Notes under the pieces: model-generated
Database searches by the model: none
Told to the model about the DNA's origin: nothing
What the model saw: the letters and a program-made list of their open reading frames with translations, nothing else
Program-made: the position numbers and the translations under genes
Shown here: positions 1 through 7,739 of the stretch, piece by piece
Layout: each line of letters begins with the position of its first letter
How positions within the stretch are numbered: the stretch's first letter is position 1
Assembly (NCBI GenBank): GCA_029932675.1
Contig: JAOZPP010000044.1
Coordinates: 1-23,791 of the forward strand
Reading direction: 5' to 3'
Length of the DNA: 23,791 bases
DNA from: a bacterium
GTDB taxonomy: Bacteria > SM23-81 > DAOVCL01

Positions 1-121
1 AAAAGCAAAACACTATTAAAAAGAGCGTATGGGTCATTTGGCCTGATAGGAAATAGTCAACCCACCATTCATTGATCGATTTCCCTCAGTCCTGACCAAG
101 GGAGTTGAAAACTCCAACCTG

Positions 122-156
122 AGACCGAGGTGGCAGTTGTGCCACCTCGGTCTTTT
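122..156 (+). terminator. Rho-independent terminator of an upstream unit
   Basis: A perfect 14-bp stem (122-135 with 140-153) with loop GTTG runs into a short T tract. A second small hairpin (GGAGTT/AACTCC, 101-115) lies just upstream. No gene is visible in 1-121, so this most likely ends transcription of a gene lying before the window. The stem core GGTGGCA recurs in other hairpins of the window. Confidence 0.75.
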
Positions 157-384
157 ATAAACCGGACACAGAAAATGCAATTAGACTAAAAAGGGCTACC
201 GATTTTACCTCTTATCCTCCCTCAAAAAACAATTGACCCAACTTGAAAAAGAAGTTACCTTTCCCCATCTATTCTTTGCCGAAAGCGGGAGGGTTTTACC
301 CCATCCCCCACAGGCAAAGGGGTGGCTATCAAATGGGGGGAAATAGCTTAAGGATAGGCAAATCGCTTTAGAGGAGGTAAAGGT
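157..384 (+). promoter_or_regulatory. Non-coding leader of mtnA with a foldable segment
   Basis: No gene is seen here. A weak -35-like TTGACC at about 233-238 has a poor -10 (TACCTT) 17 bases later. From 260 to 343 the strand can fold into a long branched hairpin: TTTCCCCAT (260-268) with 333-343 and a two-base bulge, CTTTGCC (274-280) with GGCAAAG (313-319), and GGG/CCC steps inside. A strong ribosome binding site GAGGAGG follows at 371-377. I do not recognise a known riboswitch and no SAM-I consensus is visible. The fold is seen in the sequence; a regulatory role is inferred. Confidence 0.35.
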
Positions 385-1425
385 ATGTTGCCAAAAACCT
401 TAGAATGGAAGGATGATCGCTTGCACATACTGGACCAGACGGAACTACCCTATCGGGTGGAATTCATCCAATGCCGAAATTACCAGGATGTAGCAGAAGC
501 AATAAGGAAAATGAAGGTAAGGGGGGCACCGGCCATAGGGGTAGCTGCTGCATTTGGCCTTTATTTAGGAATAGCCAATTCCCAGGAAAAATCCTATGAT
601 GAGTTTCTGATGGAATTTACCCGAGCAGAAAGGGAGCTATCCCAAACCCGACCTACAGCCAGAAATCTCTTTTGGGCTCTGGAAAGGATGAGAAATGTGG
701 TGGAGAAAACAAGGAGTAGGTCCATAAAGATGCTCAAGGAACTCCTTCTCAAGGAAGCTAAAGCAATTTTGAAAGAGGACCAGGATCTCTGTCAAAAGAT
801 AGGGGAAAATGGTGCAGCCCTGATTGAGGATGGGGATAAAATTCTTACCCATTGCAATGCCGGAAGTTTGGCCACAGCGGGAATCGGGACCGCCTTAGGG
901 GTTATCTACACAGCAAAGGGTGAGGGCAAGAAGGTTAGGGTATATGCGGACGAAACCAGGCCTGCCCTGCAAGGGGCGAGGTTAACTGTATGGGAGTTGA
1001 CCCAGGGAGGGGTAGATGTTACCTTGATCTGTGATTCGGTAGCGGGACTCTTGATGAGGAAAAAGATGATAGACCTGGTATTGGTGGGTGCAGATAGAAT
1101 AGCAGCTAATGGTGACTTTGCCAACAAAATAGGAACTTACAACTTAGCTGTTTTGGCCAAAGCGCACGGGATCCCTTTCTATGTAGCTGCTCCATATTCA
1201 ACAATCGATCATTCCCTCAAATCCGGGGAAGATATACAAATAGAAGAAAGGGAGAAAGATGAGGTGACTCACCTCTCCGGCCAGAGGATTGCCCCAAATG
1301 GAGTTAAAGTCTACAATCCAGTCTTCGATGTGACACCTCACCAGTATGTAGATAGGATAATCACCGATCAGGGCCTTTTTAAACCAAGTGCCAAAGGGAA
1401 GAATTTCCTTGACAGAGGGGAGTAA
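385..1425 (+). CDS. mtnA: S-methyl-5-thioribose-1-phosphate isomerase
   Basis: This 346-residue protein should isomerise methylthioribose-1-phosphate to methylthioribulose-1-phosphate in the cytoplasmic methionine salvage pathway, which recycles methylthioadenosine from polyamine synthesis. The RGAPAIG segment (about 46-52), the HCNAGSLATAG motif with catalytic-type Cys157, and VLVGADRI with Asp237 match the two catalytic residues of the MtnA family. The family also includes eIF2B-like proteins, but these two motifs favour MtnA. Length is normal for the family. The ATG follows GAGGAGGT at good spacing. It stands alone before rplM, 45 bases downstream. No other salvage gene (mtnB, mtnK, mtnN) is in the window. 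Confidence 0.95.
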   Translation: MLPKTLEWKDDRLHILDQTELPYRVEFIQCRNYQDVAEAIRKMKVRGAPAIGVAAAFGLYLGIANSQEKSYDEFLMEFTRAERELSQTRPTARNLFWALERMRNVVEKTRSRSIKMLKELLLKEAKAILKEDQDLCQKIGENGAALIEDGDKILTHCNAGSLATAGIGTALGVIYTAKGEGKKVRVYADETRPALQGARLTVWELTQGGVDVTLICDSVAGLLMRKKMIDLVLVGADRIAANGDFANKIGTYNLAVLAKAHGIPFYVAAPYSTIDHSLKSGEDIQIEEREKDEVTHLSGQRIAPNGVKVYNPVFDVTPHQYVDRIITDQGLFKPSAKGKNFLDRGE

Positions 1426-1470
1426 TGTAGTTATTTTATCGATTAACCAATTCAAAAATTAGGTGGGAAG

Positions 1471-1902
1471 ATGAATACACATACGGTGAAGAAGGATGAA
1501 ATTCAGAGAAAGTGGTATCTTGTTGATGCTACGGACAAGGTCTTAGGGAGACTTTCATCCCAGATAGCCACTGTTTTAAGGGGGAAACATAAACCAAATT
1601 ACTCTCCACACCTTGATATGGGTGACTTCGTGGTGGTGATAAACGCCGAGAAGGTGAGGGTGACGGGGAAGAAATATTCCCAGAAAGTGTATTATCACTA
1701 CAGTGGCTATCCTGGGGGGTTAAAGGTCACCCCCTTTTCCAGACTGATCAGGAAGAGGCCAGAGAGGGTGATCGAGAAAGCTGTTTGGGGGATGCTCCCC
1801 CACAACAGGTTGGGTAGGAAGCTCTTCAAACATTTGAACGTTTACGCGGGGGAGCGACATCCCCATCAAGCCCAGAAACCAGAACCTCTGGCGTTAGATT
1901 GA
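1471..1902 (+). CDS. rplM: 50S ribosomal protein L13
   Basis: L13 is an early-assembly protein of the large ribosomal subunit. The 143-residue product has the family's signature features in order: [18 protein letters not shown] at the N-terminus, [32 protein letters not shown] near the middle, and the C-terminal [10 protein letters not shown] followed by [16 protein letters not shown]. The length is normal. It lies 81 bases before rpsI, the universal partner in the L13-S9 operon, and 45 bases after mtnA. The C-terminal style resembles Deltaproteobacteria-type L13, which is only a weak taxonomic hint. Confidence 0.98.
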   Translation: MNTHTVKKDEIQRKWYLVDATDKVLGRLSSQIATVLRGKHKPNYSPHLDMGDFVVVINAEKVRVTGKKYSQKVYYHYSGYPGGLKVTPFSRLIRKRPERVIEKAVWGMLPHNRLGRKLFKHLNVYAGERHPHQAQKPEPLALD

Positions 1903-1983
1903 GGCCAACAGGGATAATCAGCCCTGAGACCTAAGTTTATAAGAATGGTCGCCAGTGAAAGCTAAACCATAGAAGGAGGTAGC

Positions 1984-2379
1984 TTGGAAGTTAAGGAAAG
2001 GATATATGCTACAGGAAAACGGAAGGAGAGCCAAGCTCGGCTCTGGATGGAACCAGGAAAGGGGAGGATTGAAGTTAATGGCAAGTCCCCCCTGGAGTAC
2101 TTCGGCAGGAGTAACCTCGTAATGCAGGTTCAGCGCCCTCTGGAGGTTACTAACACCCTGCGCGCATACGACTTTTTGGGAAGGGTCAAAGGGGGGGGAA
2201 TCTCTGGCCAAGCCGGTGCCTTAAGGCTAGCAATTGCCAGGGCATTAGTCAAGGCAAATGAAGATTATAGACCCATCCTCCGGAGGGAGGGCCTGTTGAC
2301 CAGAGATCCGCGGATAAAGGAACGGAAGAAGTATGGGCTAGCCAAGGCCAGAAAGAGATACCAATTCTCTAAGAGATAA
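1984..2379 (+). CDS. rpsI: 30S ribosomal protein S9
   Basis: S9 is a small-subunit protein whose basic C-terminal tail reaches the P-site tRNA. The 131-residue product carries YATGKRKESQARLW at the N-terminus, GGGISGQAGALRLAIARAL in the middle, LTRDPRIKERKKYG, and the usual basic tail ending KRYQFSKR. The start is a TTG four bases after a strong AAGGAGG (1973-1979). The next ATG falls inside the conserved N-terminus, so TTG is preferred. It follows rplM directly, as expected for the L13-S9 operon. The spacer holds a small CAGGG/CCCTG hairpin that has no T tract. Confidence 0.97.
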   Translation: MEVKERIYATGKRKESQARLWMEPGKGRIEVNGKSPLEYFGRSNLVMQVQRPLEVTNTLRAYDFLGRVKGGGISGQAGALRLAIARALVKANEDYRPILRREGLLTRDPRIKERKKYGLAKARKRYQFSKR

Positions 2380-2415
2380 AAGCAAATCCACATGTCCTTT
2401 GATCCAAACAGGGGT

Positions 2416-2459
2416 CTGGAGGGGATTCCTCCAGTCTGTCTGGAGATGATGAGGACAGA
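2416..2459 (+). promoter_or_regulatory. Tandem hairpins in the rpsB leader
   Basis: Two directly adjacent stems lie between rpsI and rpsB: CTGGAGG/CCTCCAG (2416-2434, loop GGATT) and TCTGTC/GACAGA (2435-2459, 13-base loop). They sit 29 bases before the rpsB start and have no T tract, so they do not look like a simple terminator. Ribosomal protein S2 autoregulates through its mRNA leader in several bacteria, which makes a regulatory leader plausible. The hairpins are seen; the function is inferred. Confidence 0.4.
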
Positions 2460-2488
2460 GGCAAAACCCAAACTCAAGGGAGGAAGGA

Positions 2489-3223
2489 ATGGTTGAACCG
2501 GAGATAAAAGAGCTCCTCATTGCTGGTGTCCACTTTGGCCATCAGACGCAGAGATGGAATCCTAAAATGAAGAAGTATATCTTCACTTCCAAGAATGGGA
2601 TCTATATAATCGATCTCATAAAGACGCTCCAGTGTCTGAAGGAGGCCCGCCAGAAGATATACGAGACTGTGGCCGAAGGGGAATCTATTCTCTTTGTGGG
2701 AACCAAAAAGCAGGCTCAGGAAATCGTCAGCCAAGAGGCACAAAGGTGCGGGATGTTTTATGTGGTGGAAAGATGGTTGGGGGGAACTCTCACTAACTTC
2801 CTCACCATTAAAAAGAGCATCGACAAGTTATTAAAGTTGGAGAAGATGAGCACGGATGGGACCTATGAGAAACTGCCCAAGAAGGAGGTCCTCAAGCTGG
2901 AGAGGAGAAGGGAGAAATTGGAGAGGGACTTAGGAGGGATCAAAGGGATGTACAGGTTGCCCGGCCTCTTATATGTGGTCGATGCGAAAAAGGAGAAGAT
3001 CGCCGTAGCTGAAGCAAACAGATTGGGTATACCTGTTGTAGCCATAGTAGACACAAACACAGATCCCGATCCCATCGACTATCCCATCCCGGGGAATGAT
3101 GATGCCATAAAATCCATCCAGTTGATCACCAAAATGATCGCTGATACGGTAATAGAGGCCAAGGAGAAGAGCTCTTTGGTTATTGAACCAGAGGAGCTTA
3201 CCCAACAGAAGGAGGCTGGATGA
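2489..3223 (+). CDS. rpsB: 30S ribosomal protein S2
   Basis: S2 joins the small subunit late and helps bind S1. The 244-residue product has the expected [16 protein letters not shown] segment near the N-terminus, [25 protein letters not shown], the coiled-coil region rich in Lys/Glu around 125-155, and the C-terminal [26 protein letters not shown] motif split across the family's RNA-binding face. The length is typical. The ATG follows GGGAGGAAGG. It overlaps the tsf start by four bases (ATGA), giving the standard S2-EF-Ts pair. Confidence 0.98.
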   Translation: MVEPEIKELLIAGVHFGHQTQRWNPKMKKYIFTSKNGIYIIDLIKTLQCLKEARQKIYETVAEGESILFVGTKKQAQEIVSQEAQRCGMFYVVERWLGGTLTNFLTIKKSIDKLLKLEKMSTDGTYEKLPKKEVLKLERRREKLERDLGGIKGMYRLPGLLYVVDAKKEKIAVAEANRLGIPVVAIVDTNTDPDPIDYPIPGNDDAIKSIQLITKMIADTVIEAKEKSSLVIEPEELTQQKEAG

Positions 3224-3813
3224 ATATCACAGCAGATATGGTAAAGACATTAAGGGAAAAGACCTCAGCGGGGGTTATGGACTGCAAGGAGGCTCTAACC
3301 AAGGCGGATGGCGATATGGAAAAGGCCATTTCCTATCTGAGAGAGAAGGGAAAGGCCAAGGCTGCCCAGAAGGCGGGAAGGGAGACGAAGGACGGAATGG
3401 TAGGAGCCTACATCCATCCCGGTAGCAAATTGGGCGTCTTGATAGAGGTCAACTGTGAAACCGATTTTGTAGCCAGAACCGAAGAGTTTAAAACCCTCGT
3501 TAAGGAGTTGGCTATGCAGATAGCTGCCTCCAATCCTCTGGTTTTAAGGAGAGAGGATCTATCGCAGGAGATCGTGGAAAAGGAGAAGGAAATCTACCGA
3601 AACCAAGCTCTCAACGAGGGGAAGAAAGAGGAAATCGTGGAGAGAATCGTCAACGGAAGAATGGAAAAGTTCTATCGGGAGGTATGCCTCTTAGAACAAC
3701 CCTATATCAAGGACGAAGACAAAAAGGTTCAAGAGCTACTTGATGAGTTTATAGCAAAATTGGGGGAGAACATATCGATCAGGAGGTTTGCACGCTTTAG
3801 GTTGGGCGAATAG
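3220..3813 (+). CDS. tsf: Elongation factor Ts, short form
   Basis: EF-Ts is the guanine nucleotide exchange factor for EF-Tu. The 197-residue protein has an N-terminal UBA-like domain (residues 1-50, with [19 protein letters not shown]) and the TDFVAR motif that contacts EF-Tu. It is clearly shorter than the roughly 280-residue enterobacterial type. It matches the compact single-core form known from Thermus and several other phyla, so it is not truncated. The ATG overlaps the rpsB stop and is preceded by AGAAGGAGG inside rpsB, which indicates translational coupling. Confidence 0.97.
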   Translation: MNITADMVKTLREKTSAGVMDCKEALTKADGDMEKAISYLREKGKAKAAQKAGRETKDGMVGAYIHPGSKLGVLIEVNCETDFVARTEEFKTLVKELAMQIAASNPLVLRREDLSQEIVEKEKEIYRNQALNEGKKEEIVERIVNGRMEKFYREVCLLEQPYIKDEDKKVQELLDEFIAKLGENISIRRFARFRLGE

Positions 3814-3815
3814 AG

Positions 3816-4553
3816 ATGGGTTCCCGATCTCCAGCCTATAAAAGGGTTCTCTTAAAGGTCAGTGGAGAAGTGTTGAAGGGGGAGAGAAAATACGGAATCG
3901 ACCCCAAGGCGACTTCAGAGATAGCCAAGCAGATAAAGGAAGTGGCAGATCTGGGGATAAGCATAGGGGTAGTAATCGGGGGGGGAAACATATTCCGCGG
4001 GATCTCAGCCAGCGCTAAAGGTATGGAGAGGGTCTCGGCTGATTATATGGGTATGTTAGCTACAGTGGTTAATGCCTTGGCCCTCCAGGATGCCTTGGAG
4101 AAGGAGGGGCTGCCCACGCGAGTGATGACCGCCATAAGGATCGAACAGGTAGCTGAACCCTATATAAGGAGGAGGGCCCTCCGGCACCTGGAGAAAGGAA
4201 GAGCGGTTATCTTCGCGGGAGGAACAGGTAACCCATACTTCACTACCGACTCTGCAGCCGCCCTGAGAGCCATTGAGATGCAAGCTGCGGTGCTTTTGAA
4301 GGGGACTAAGGTTGACGGCATCTACACCGCGGATCCCCATCAAGATAAGGAAGCCACTAAATACAAATCCCTCTCCTATATTGACTTCCTTAAGGAGGGG
4401 ATAAAAGTAATGGACAGTACCGCCGTCTCCCTCTGTATGGAGAATAATTTGCCCATAATAGTCTTTAACCTAAACCACAAGGGGGATTTGAAGAGAATAG
4501 TTATGGGGGAAGGGATAGGGACCAAGGTAGACCATCAAAGAAAGGGGGAATAG
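3816..4553 (+). CDS. pyrH: Uridylate kinase (UMP kinase)
   Basis: PyrH phosphorylates UMP to UDP in pyrimidine nucleotide synthesis. The 245-residue product belongs to the amino-acid-kinase fold. Visible motifs are KVSGEVLKG (about 14-22), [10 protein letters not shown] (about 53-61), [19 protein letters not shown], and the phosphate-binding [16 protein letters not shown]. It starts two bases after the tsf stop and ends directly before the frr start. That gives the widely conserved order rpsB-tsf-pyrH-frr. The ribosome binding site is weak, which fits translational coupling to tsf. Confidence 0.98.
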   Translation: MGSRSPAYKRVLLKVSGEVLKGERKYGIDPKATSEIAKQIKEVADLGISIGVVIGGGNIFRGISASAKGMERVSADYMGMLATVVNALALQDALEKEGLPTRVMTAIRIEQVAEPYIRRRALRHLEKGRAVIFAGGTGNPYFTTDSAAALRAIEMQAAVLLKGTKVDGIYTADPHQDKEATKYKSLSYIDFLKEGIKVMDSTAVSLCMENNLPIIVFNLNHKGDLKRIVMGEGIGTKVDHQRKGE

Positions 4554-5111
4554 ATGGAAGATGAAGTTTTGGTGCAAGCTGAGCTAAAGATGAAAAACGC
4601 CGTCGAGGCTACCCAAAGGGAGTTAGCTCATATCAGAACAGGTAAGGCAACCACAAATCTATTGGATGGGATAACCGTTGAATACTACCAGTCTACAGTT
4701 CCCCTCACCCATGTGGCCAGTTTAAGCGTTCCCGACCCCAGGACTATTGCCATCCAACCATGGGATAAGAGCGTAATCCCTGCCATAGAGAAGGCAATCC
4801 TTAAATCAGACCTTGGTCTTACCCCCTCAAACGATGGAACGATAATTCGGCTTCCCATCCCTCCCCTAACTGAGGAGAGAAGGCTAAACCTGGTGAAGGT
4901 GGTAAAAAGGCTAGCCGAGGAGGGAAAGATAGCCATTAGAAACGCCCGCCGGGAAGCCAACGAATCCTTGAGAAAGGCAGAGAAGGAGGGAAAACTCCCG
5001 GAGGACGATAGCCGTAGGAAGCAGGAGAAGGTGCAAGAACTTACCGACAAGTATGTGGAGCGGGTTGATGAGCTCATTAAGCTCAAGGAAAAGGAGATAA
5101 TGGAGGAATAG
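4554..5111 (+). CDS. frr: Ribosome recycling factor
   Basis: RRF splits post-termination ribosomes together with EF-G. The 185-residue product shows the family landmarks HIRTGKATTNLLDGITVEYY, VPLTHVASLSVPDPRTIAI, and the C-terminal helix of domain I with RRKQEKVQELTDKYVERVDEL. The length is normal. The ATG follows the pyrH stop with no gap, so translation is coupled. The gene ends this operon. A 6-bp hairpin (TCCCAG/CTGGGA) follows at about 5114-5132 but lacks a T tract. Confidence 0.98.
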   Translation: MEDEVLVQAELKMKNAVEATQRELAHIRTGKATTNLLDGITVEYYQSTVPLTHVASLSVPDPRTIAIQPWDKSVIPAIEKAILKSDLGLTPSNDGTIIRLPIPPLTEERRLNLVKVVKRLAEEGKIAIRNARREANESLRKAEKEGKLPEDDSRRKQEKVQELTDKYVERVDELIKLKEKEIMEE

Positions 5112-5492
5112 AATCCCAGCCTGCCCCTGGGATAAGCCTCATACCCGAAGCATCTCATAGGCTTCCTGGCTCCACGGATTTAGTATAGCCTTTCAAGCCA
5201 CCATTCTCACATCCCCCATACTCCGGAGTTTCCCTGTCCTCCCCCCCAAAAAATACTGAGACCACTGTTTATGACTTCGGCGATAATTGAAAACATAATC
5301 TCCCCAGTAACCACCACCGTAACCTGGAGTTCACTATCCGATCAGCCTTAGTAGGAAAAATGCTTGCCCCCTGGGGATTGAGGTTTTCAACAGGCAACTG
5401 AAAGCCACTGGGTGACCTATCCTTTAAAAGAAATCGACAACCCTCTAAAAGGGGCGGAAACCCTTTAGCCCTGAACATAAAATCAGAAGGGG
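5112..5492 (+). other. Long gap between frr and uppS with no gene seen
   Basis: No convincing coding region is visible on either strand; the open frames have no family resemblance and no good ribosome binding sites. The sequence is pyrimidine-rich in its first half and has short hairpins, for example GGC/GCC around 5393-5414. frr and uppS are often closely spaced in bacteria, so this gap is longer than usual. It may hold the promoter for uppS-cdsA-tsaE, but I cannot point to a clear -35/-10 pair. Confidence 0.4.
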
Positions 5493-5527
5493 AAGGTGGC
5501 AGAATTGAACCTCTGCCACCTTGTTTT
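5493..5527 (+). terminator. Terminator-like hairpin upstream of uppS
   Basis: A perfect 11-bp stem (5493-5503 with 5512-5522, loop ATTGAACC) is followed by GTTTT. It lies only 68 bases before the uppS start. It could end read-through from frr, or act as an attenuator for uppS. The stem core GGTGGCAG is shared with hairpins at 122-153 and 16411-16434. Confidence 0.6.
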
Positions 5528-5595
5528 CCATCTCTGTGGAGGTTTGATAATTCACCCATTTGACTTCAATAAAAGGAGACAAAAGGCAAAGGTAT

Positions 5596-6339
5596 ATGGA
5601 GACGGAAGAATTAAAGGAAAAAATCCTCACTACAGGCAACCTCCCCCAGCACATAGCCATAATTATGGACGGAAATGGCCGCTGGGCGAAAAAGAGGGGA
5701 CTACCCAGGAGAGCAGGGCATAGGGAGGGGGTGAGGGCAGTAAGAAGGGTAGTAGAAGCGGCTGGGGAGATCGGAATTAAGTATCTCACCCTCTATGTCT
5801 TCTCCTCTGAGAACTGGCGTCGTCCCAAAGAAGAGGTCGGCTTCCTGATGAGGCTCCTTGAGGAGACGGCGAGAAAAGAGATTGAGGACTTAAACCGAAA
5901 CAATGTCCGTCTGACCACCATTGGGAGGTTCGAGGAGCTTCCTGAACCAGCGAAAAGGGTCCTGCAAGAAGGGATTCAACTCACCTCAGGAAACAGCGGC
6001 TTAACCCTTATTTTGGCCCTCAACTACGGTTCCCGCATTGAGATAACCGATGGAGTAAGAAGGATCGCCCAAGAGGTCAAGGAGGGAAGACTGAAGATTG
6101 ACCAAATAGAACCTGAACTTTTCTCCCGATACCTCTATACCGCACCATATCCTGATCCTGATCTGATGATCAGAACCAGTGGAGAGCAGAGGATAAGCAA
6201 CTTCCTCCTCTGGCAGATAGCCTATGCCGAACTCTATATTACCGAAATACTCTGGCCGGATTTCGGCAAAAGGGAACTTTATGAGGCCATCCTAAGCTAT
6301 CAGGAAAGGGAGAGAAGATTTGGCGCAGTCAGCCAATAG
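5596..6339 (+). CDS. uppS: Undecaprenyl (isoprenyl) diphosphate synthase, cis-type
   Basis: UppS condenses isopentenyl diphosphate onto farnesyl diphosphate to make the lipid carrier for peptidoglycan and O-antigen. The 247-residue product has NLPQHIAIIMDGNGRWAKKR with the catalytic-type Asp25, the SSENWRRP segment, and the C-terminal RTSGEQRISNFLLWQ motif. ATG 5596 is preferred because the family has only a short tail before the IIMDGNGRW motif. A TTG at 5560 would add 12 residues. The ribosome binding sites are ambiguous for both: AAAGGAG lies 17 bases before the ATG and a short AAAGG lies closer. It overlaps cdsA by 20 bases. Confidence 0.97.
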   Translation: METEELKEKILTTGNLPQHIAIIMDGNGRWAKKRGLPRRAGHREGVRAVRRVVEAAGEIGIKYLTLYVFSSENWRRPKEEVGFLMRLLEETARKEIEDLNRNNVRLTTIGRFEELPEPAKRVLQEGIQLTSGNSGLTLILALNYGSRIEITDGVRRIAQEVKEGRLKIDQIEPELFSRYLYTAPYPDPDLMIRTSGEQRISNFLLWQIAYAELYITEILWPDFGKRELYEAILSYQERERRFGAVSQ

Positions 6340-7195
6340 GGCTACTCTCAGCTCCAAGCTCAGATCGACCAAGATCGGGAAAAGGGTAGGGGTAGCCTTT
6401 AGCTTAGGTCCCCTTCTGCTTTACCTTTCCTGGCTGGGAGGGATATGGCTCCTCATCCTCGTGGATTTAATTATCCTCTTCGGCCTCTTAGAGTTCTGTC
6501 GGATGTGGAAGGCTAAGGGCACGGAGCTCAATAGACCTTTAGTTATCATCCTTTCCTTCTCCTTTGGGTGGAATGGCTTTTCTGGTCTTAACCTGAGCTT
6601 ACCCCTCCTCCTCACCGTTCTCCTTTTAACCATCCTCGGCTCTGAGCTCTTCCGGGGGGTAGAAGGGGCATTATACAGGATCTCCGCCTCCCTCTTGGGA
6701 ATATTCTACATTGGGTGGTTGGCTACTTACCTGGTCTGGATAGGGAACCTGAACCCGGGAATCCCCCATTGGGGAGGGAAGGTTCTTCTACTTATCTTCT
6801 TAGTGATCTGGAGCGTGGACACTGGGGCCTACTTCTCCGGCCTGGCCTGGGGAAGTCACAAGATTACTCCGCAGATCAGTCCTCATAAGACCTTAGAAGG
6901 TGCTATTGGAGGGGTTCTGGCCGGAGCACTTAGCTCCCTCCTCTTATGGTCTCTCTCCTCCCCCCTTCACCCTTTCCTTCCTACCCTTCCCCTGGGGGTT
7001 TACCTCGGTATAGGGGGTATTGCCGGGATAGGGGGTCAGGTAGGCGATGTGATAGAGTCATTGATGAAGCGGGACTCTAAGATAAAAGATGCCTCTGCCC
7101 TCATCCCCGGGCATGGGGGAGTGTTAGACCGGTTTGATAGCCTCCTCTTCATCGCCCCCTTAGAATATTACTACCTCAAATTTATCCTCTCCTGA
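6320..7195 (+). CDS. cdsA: Phosphatidate cytidylyltransferase (CDP-diglyceride synthase)
   Basis: CdsA makes CDP-diacylglycerol from phosphatidate and CTP at the inner membrane, the branch point of phospholipid synthesis. The 291-residue protein is strongly hydrophobic with about seven or eight membrane segments. It carries the family signature near the C-terminus (about 247-273): SLMKRDSKIKDAS followed by PGHGGVLDRFD. The start is a TTG inside the 3' end of uppS, with GGGAGAGAAG just upstream; no closer start codon precedes the first membrane segment. uppS-cdsA is a classic pair. The usual next genes dxr and rseP are absent here, and tsaE follows. Confidence 0.95.
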   Translation: MAQSANRATLSSKLRSTKIGKRVGVAFSLGPLLLYLSWLGGIWLLILVDLIILFGLLEFCRMWKAKGTELNRPLVIILSFSFGWNGFSGLNLSLPLLLTVLLLTILGSELFRGVEGALYRISASLLGIFYIGWLATYLVWIGNLNPGIPHWGGKVLLLIFLVIWSVDTGAYFSGLAWGSHKITPQISPHKTLEGAIGGVLAGALSSLLLWSLSSPLHPFLPTLPLGVYLGIGGIAGIGGQVGDVIESLMKRDSKIKDASALIPGHGGVLDRFDSLLFIAPLEYYYLKFILS

Positions 7196-7203
7196 TTTTG
7201 CCG

Positions 7204-7659
7204 ATGAAATCAACCATCGTAACCGAATCTCCAGAGGAAACGATCAGCTTAGGGGAAAGGATAGCCACAAGCCTGAGGAAGGGGGATGTCGTCTCCCTCA
7301 TCGGAGAGCTGGGGAGTGGCAAGACAACCCTCATTCAGGGGATCTGTAAGGGATTGGGAGTGAAAGGATATGTAACCTCTCCCACCTTTGTTTTGGTGAA
7401 TATCTATCAGGGAAGGGTCCCGGTCTATCATCTCGACCTCTTTCGCCTAAGAGGACTACAGGAGCTGGAGGGAATTGGCTATGAGGATTACCTATACGGC
7501 GAAGGGATAGCCTTGATCGAATGGGGGGAAAAGATGAGAGAACTTCTTCCTCCCACTTACATTGAAATTCAGCTTAAGAGGCTGGCACCCGACAGAAGGG
7601 AGGTAATCATAAAAGGTCTAACCAGCAAGGATAGATTTCCCCCACTCATCAAAAATTAG
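7204..7659 (+). CDS. tsaE: tRNA t6A37 biosynthesis ATPase TsaE
   Basis: TsaE is the small ATPase that works with TsaB and TsaD to make N6-threonylcarbamoyladenosine at position 37 of ANN-decoding tRNAs. The 151-residue product has the P-loop GELGSGKTT (34-42), the conserved SPTFVLVN segment, YHLDLFRL, and IALIEWGEK near the C-terminus, all family hallmarks. ATG 7204 is chosen; an in-frame TTG at 7198 would add two residues. No clear ribosome binding site is present and the cdsA stop lies 8 bases upstream, so coupling is likely. TsaB and TsaD are not in the window. This is the last housekeeping gene before the defence-type cassette. Confidence 0.94.
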   Translation: MKSTIVTESPEETISLGERIATSLRKGDVVSLIGELGSGKTTLIQGICKGLGVKGYVTSPTFVLVNIYQGRVPVYHLDLFRLRGLQELEGIGYEDYLYGEGIALIEWGEKMRELLPPTYIEIQLKRLAPDRREVIIKGLTSKDRFPPLIKN

Positions 7660-7739
7660 CTTGTCTTTGGTCAAAAGCTCTTTATATTTTCAAGAGAAAA
7701 GGTTGCTAAGCAGACAACTATTACCCTGTAGGCGGCAGA

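Noticed and set aside
4685-5158. 157-residue minus-strand frame opposite frr
   Set aside because: It is low-complexity (Ser/Leu/Phe-rich), antisense to a certain gene, and has no ribosome binding site or family resemblance.
5393-5470. Cobalamin or c-di-GMP riboswitch before uppS (GAAAGCCACTGGGT)
   Set aside because: Only a short string resembles those consensus elements; the remaining conserved blocks and pairing are missing.
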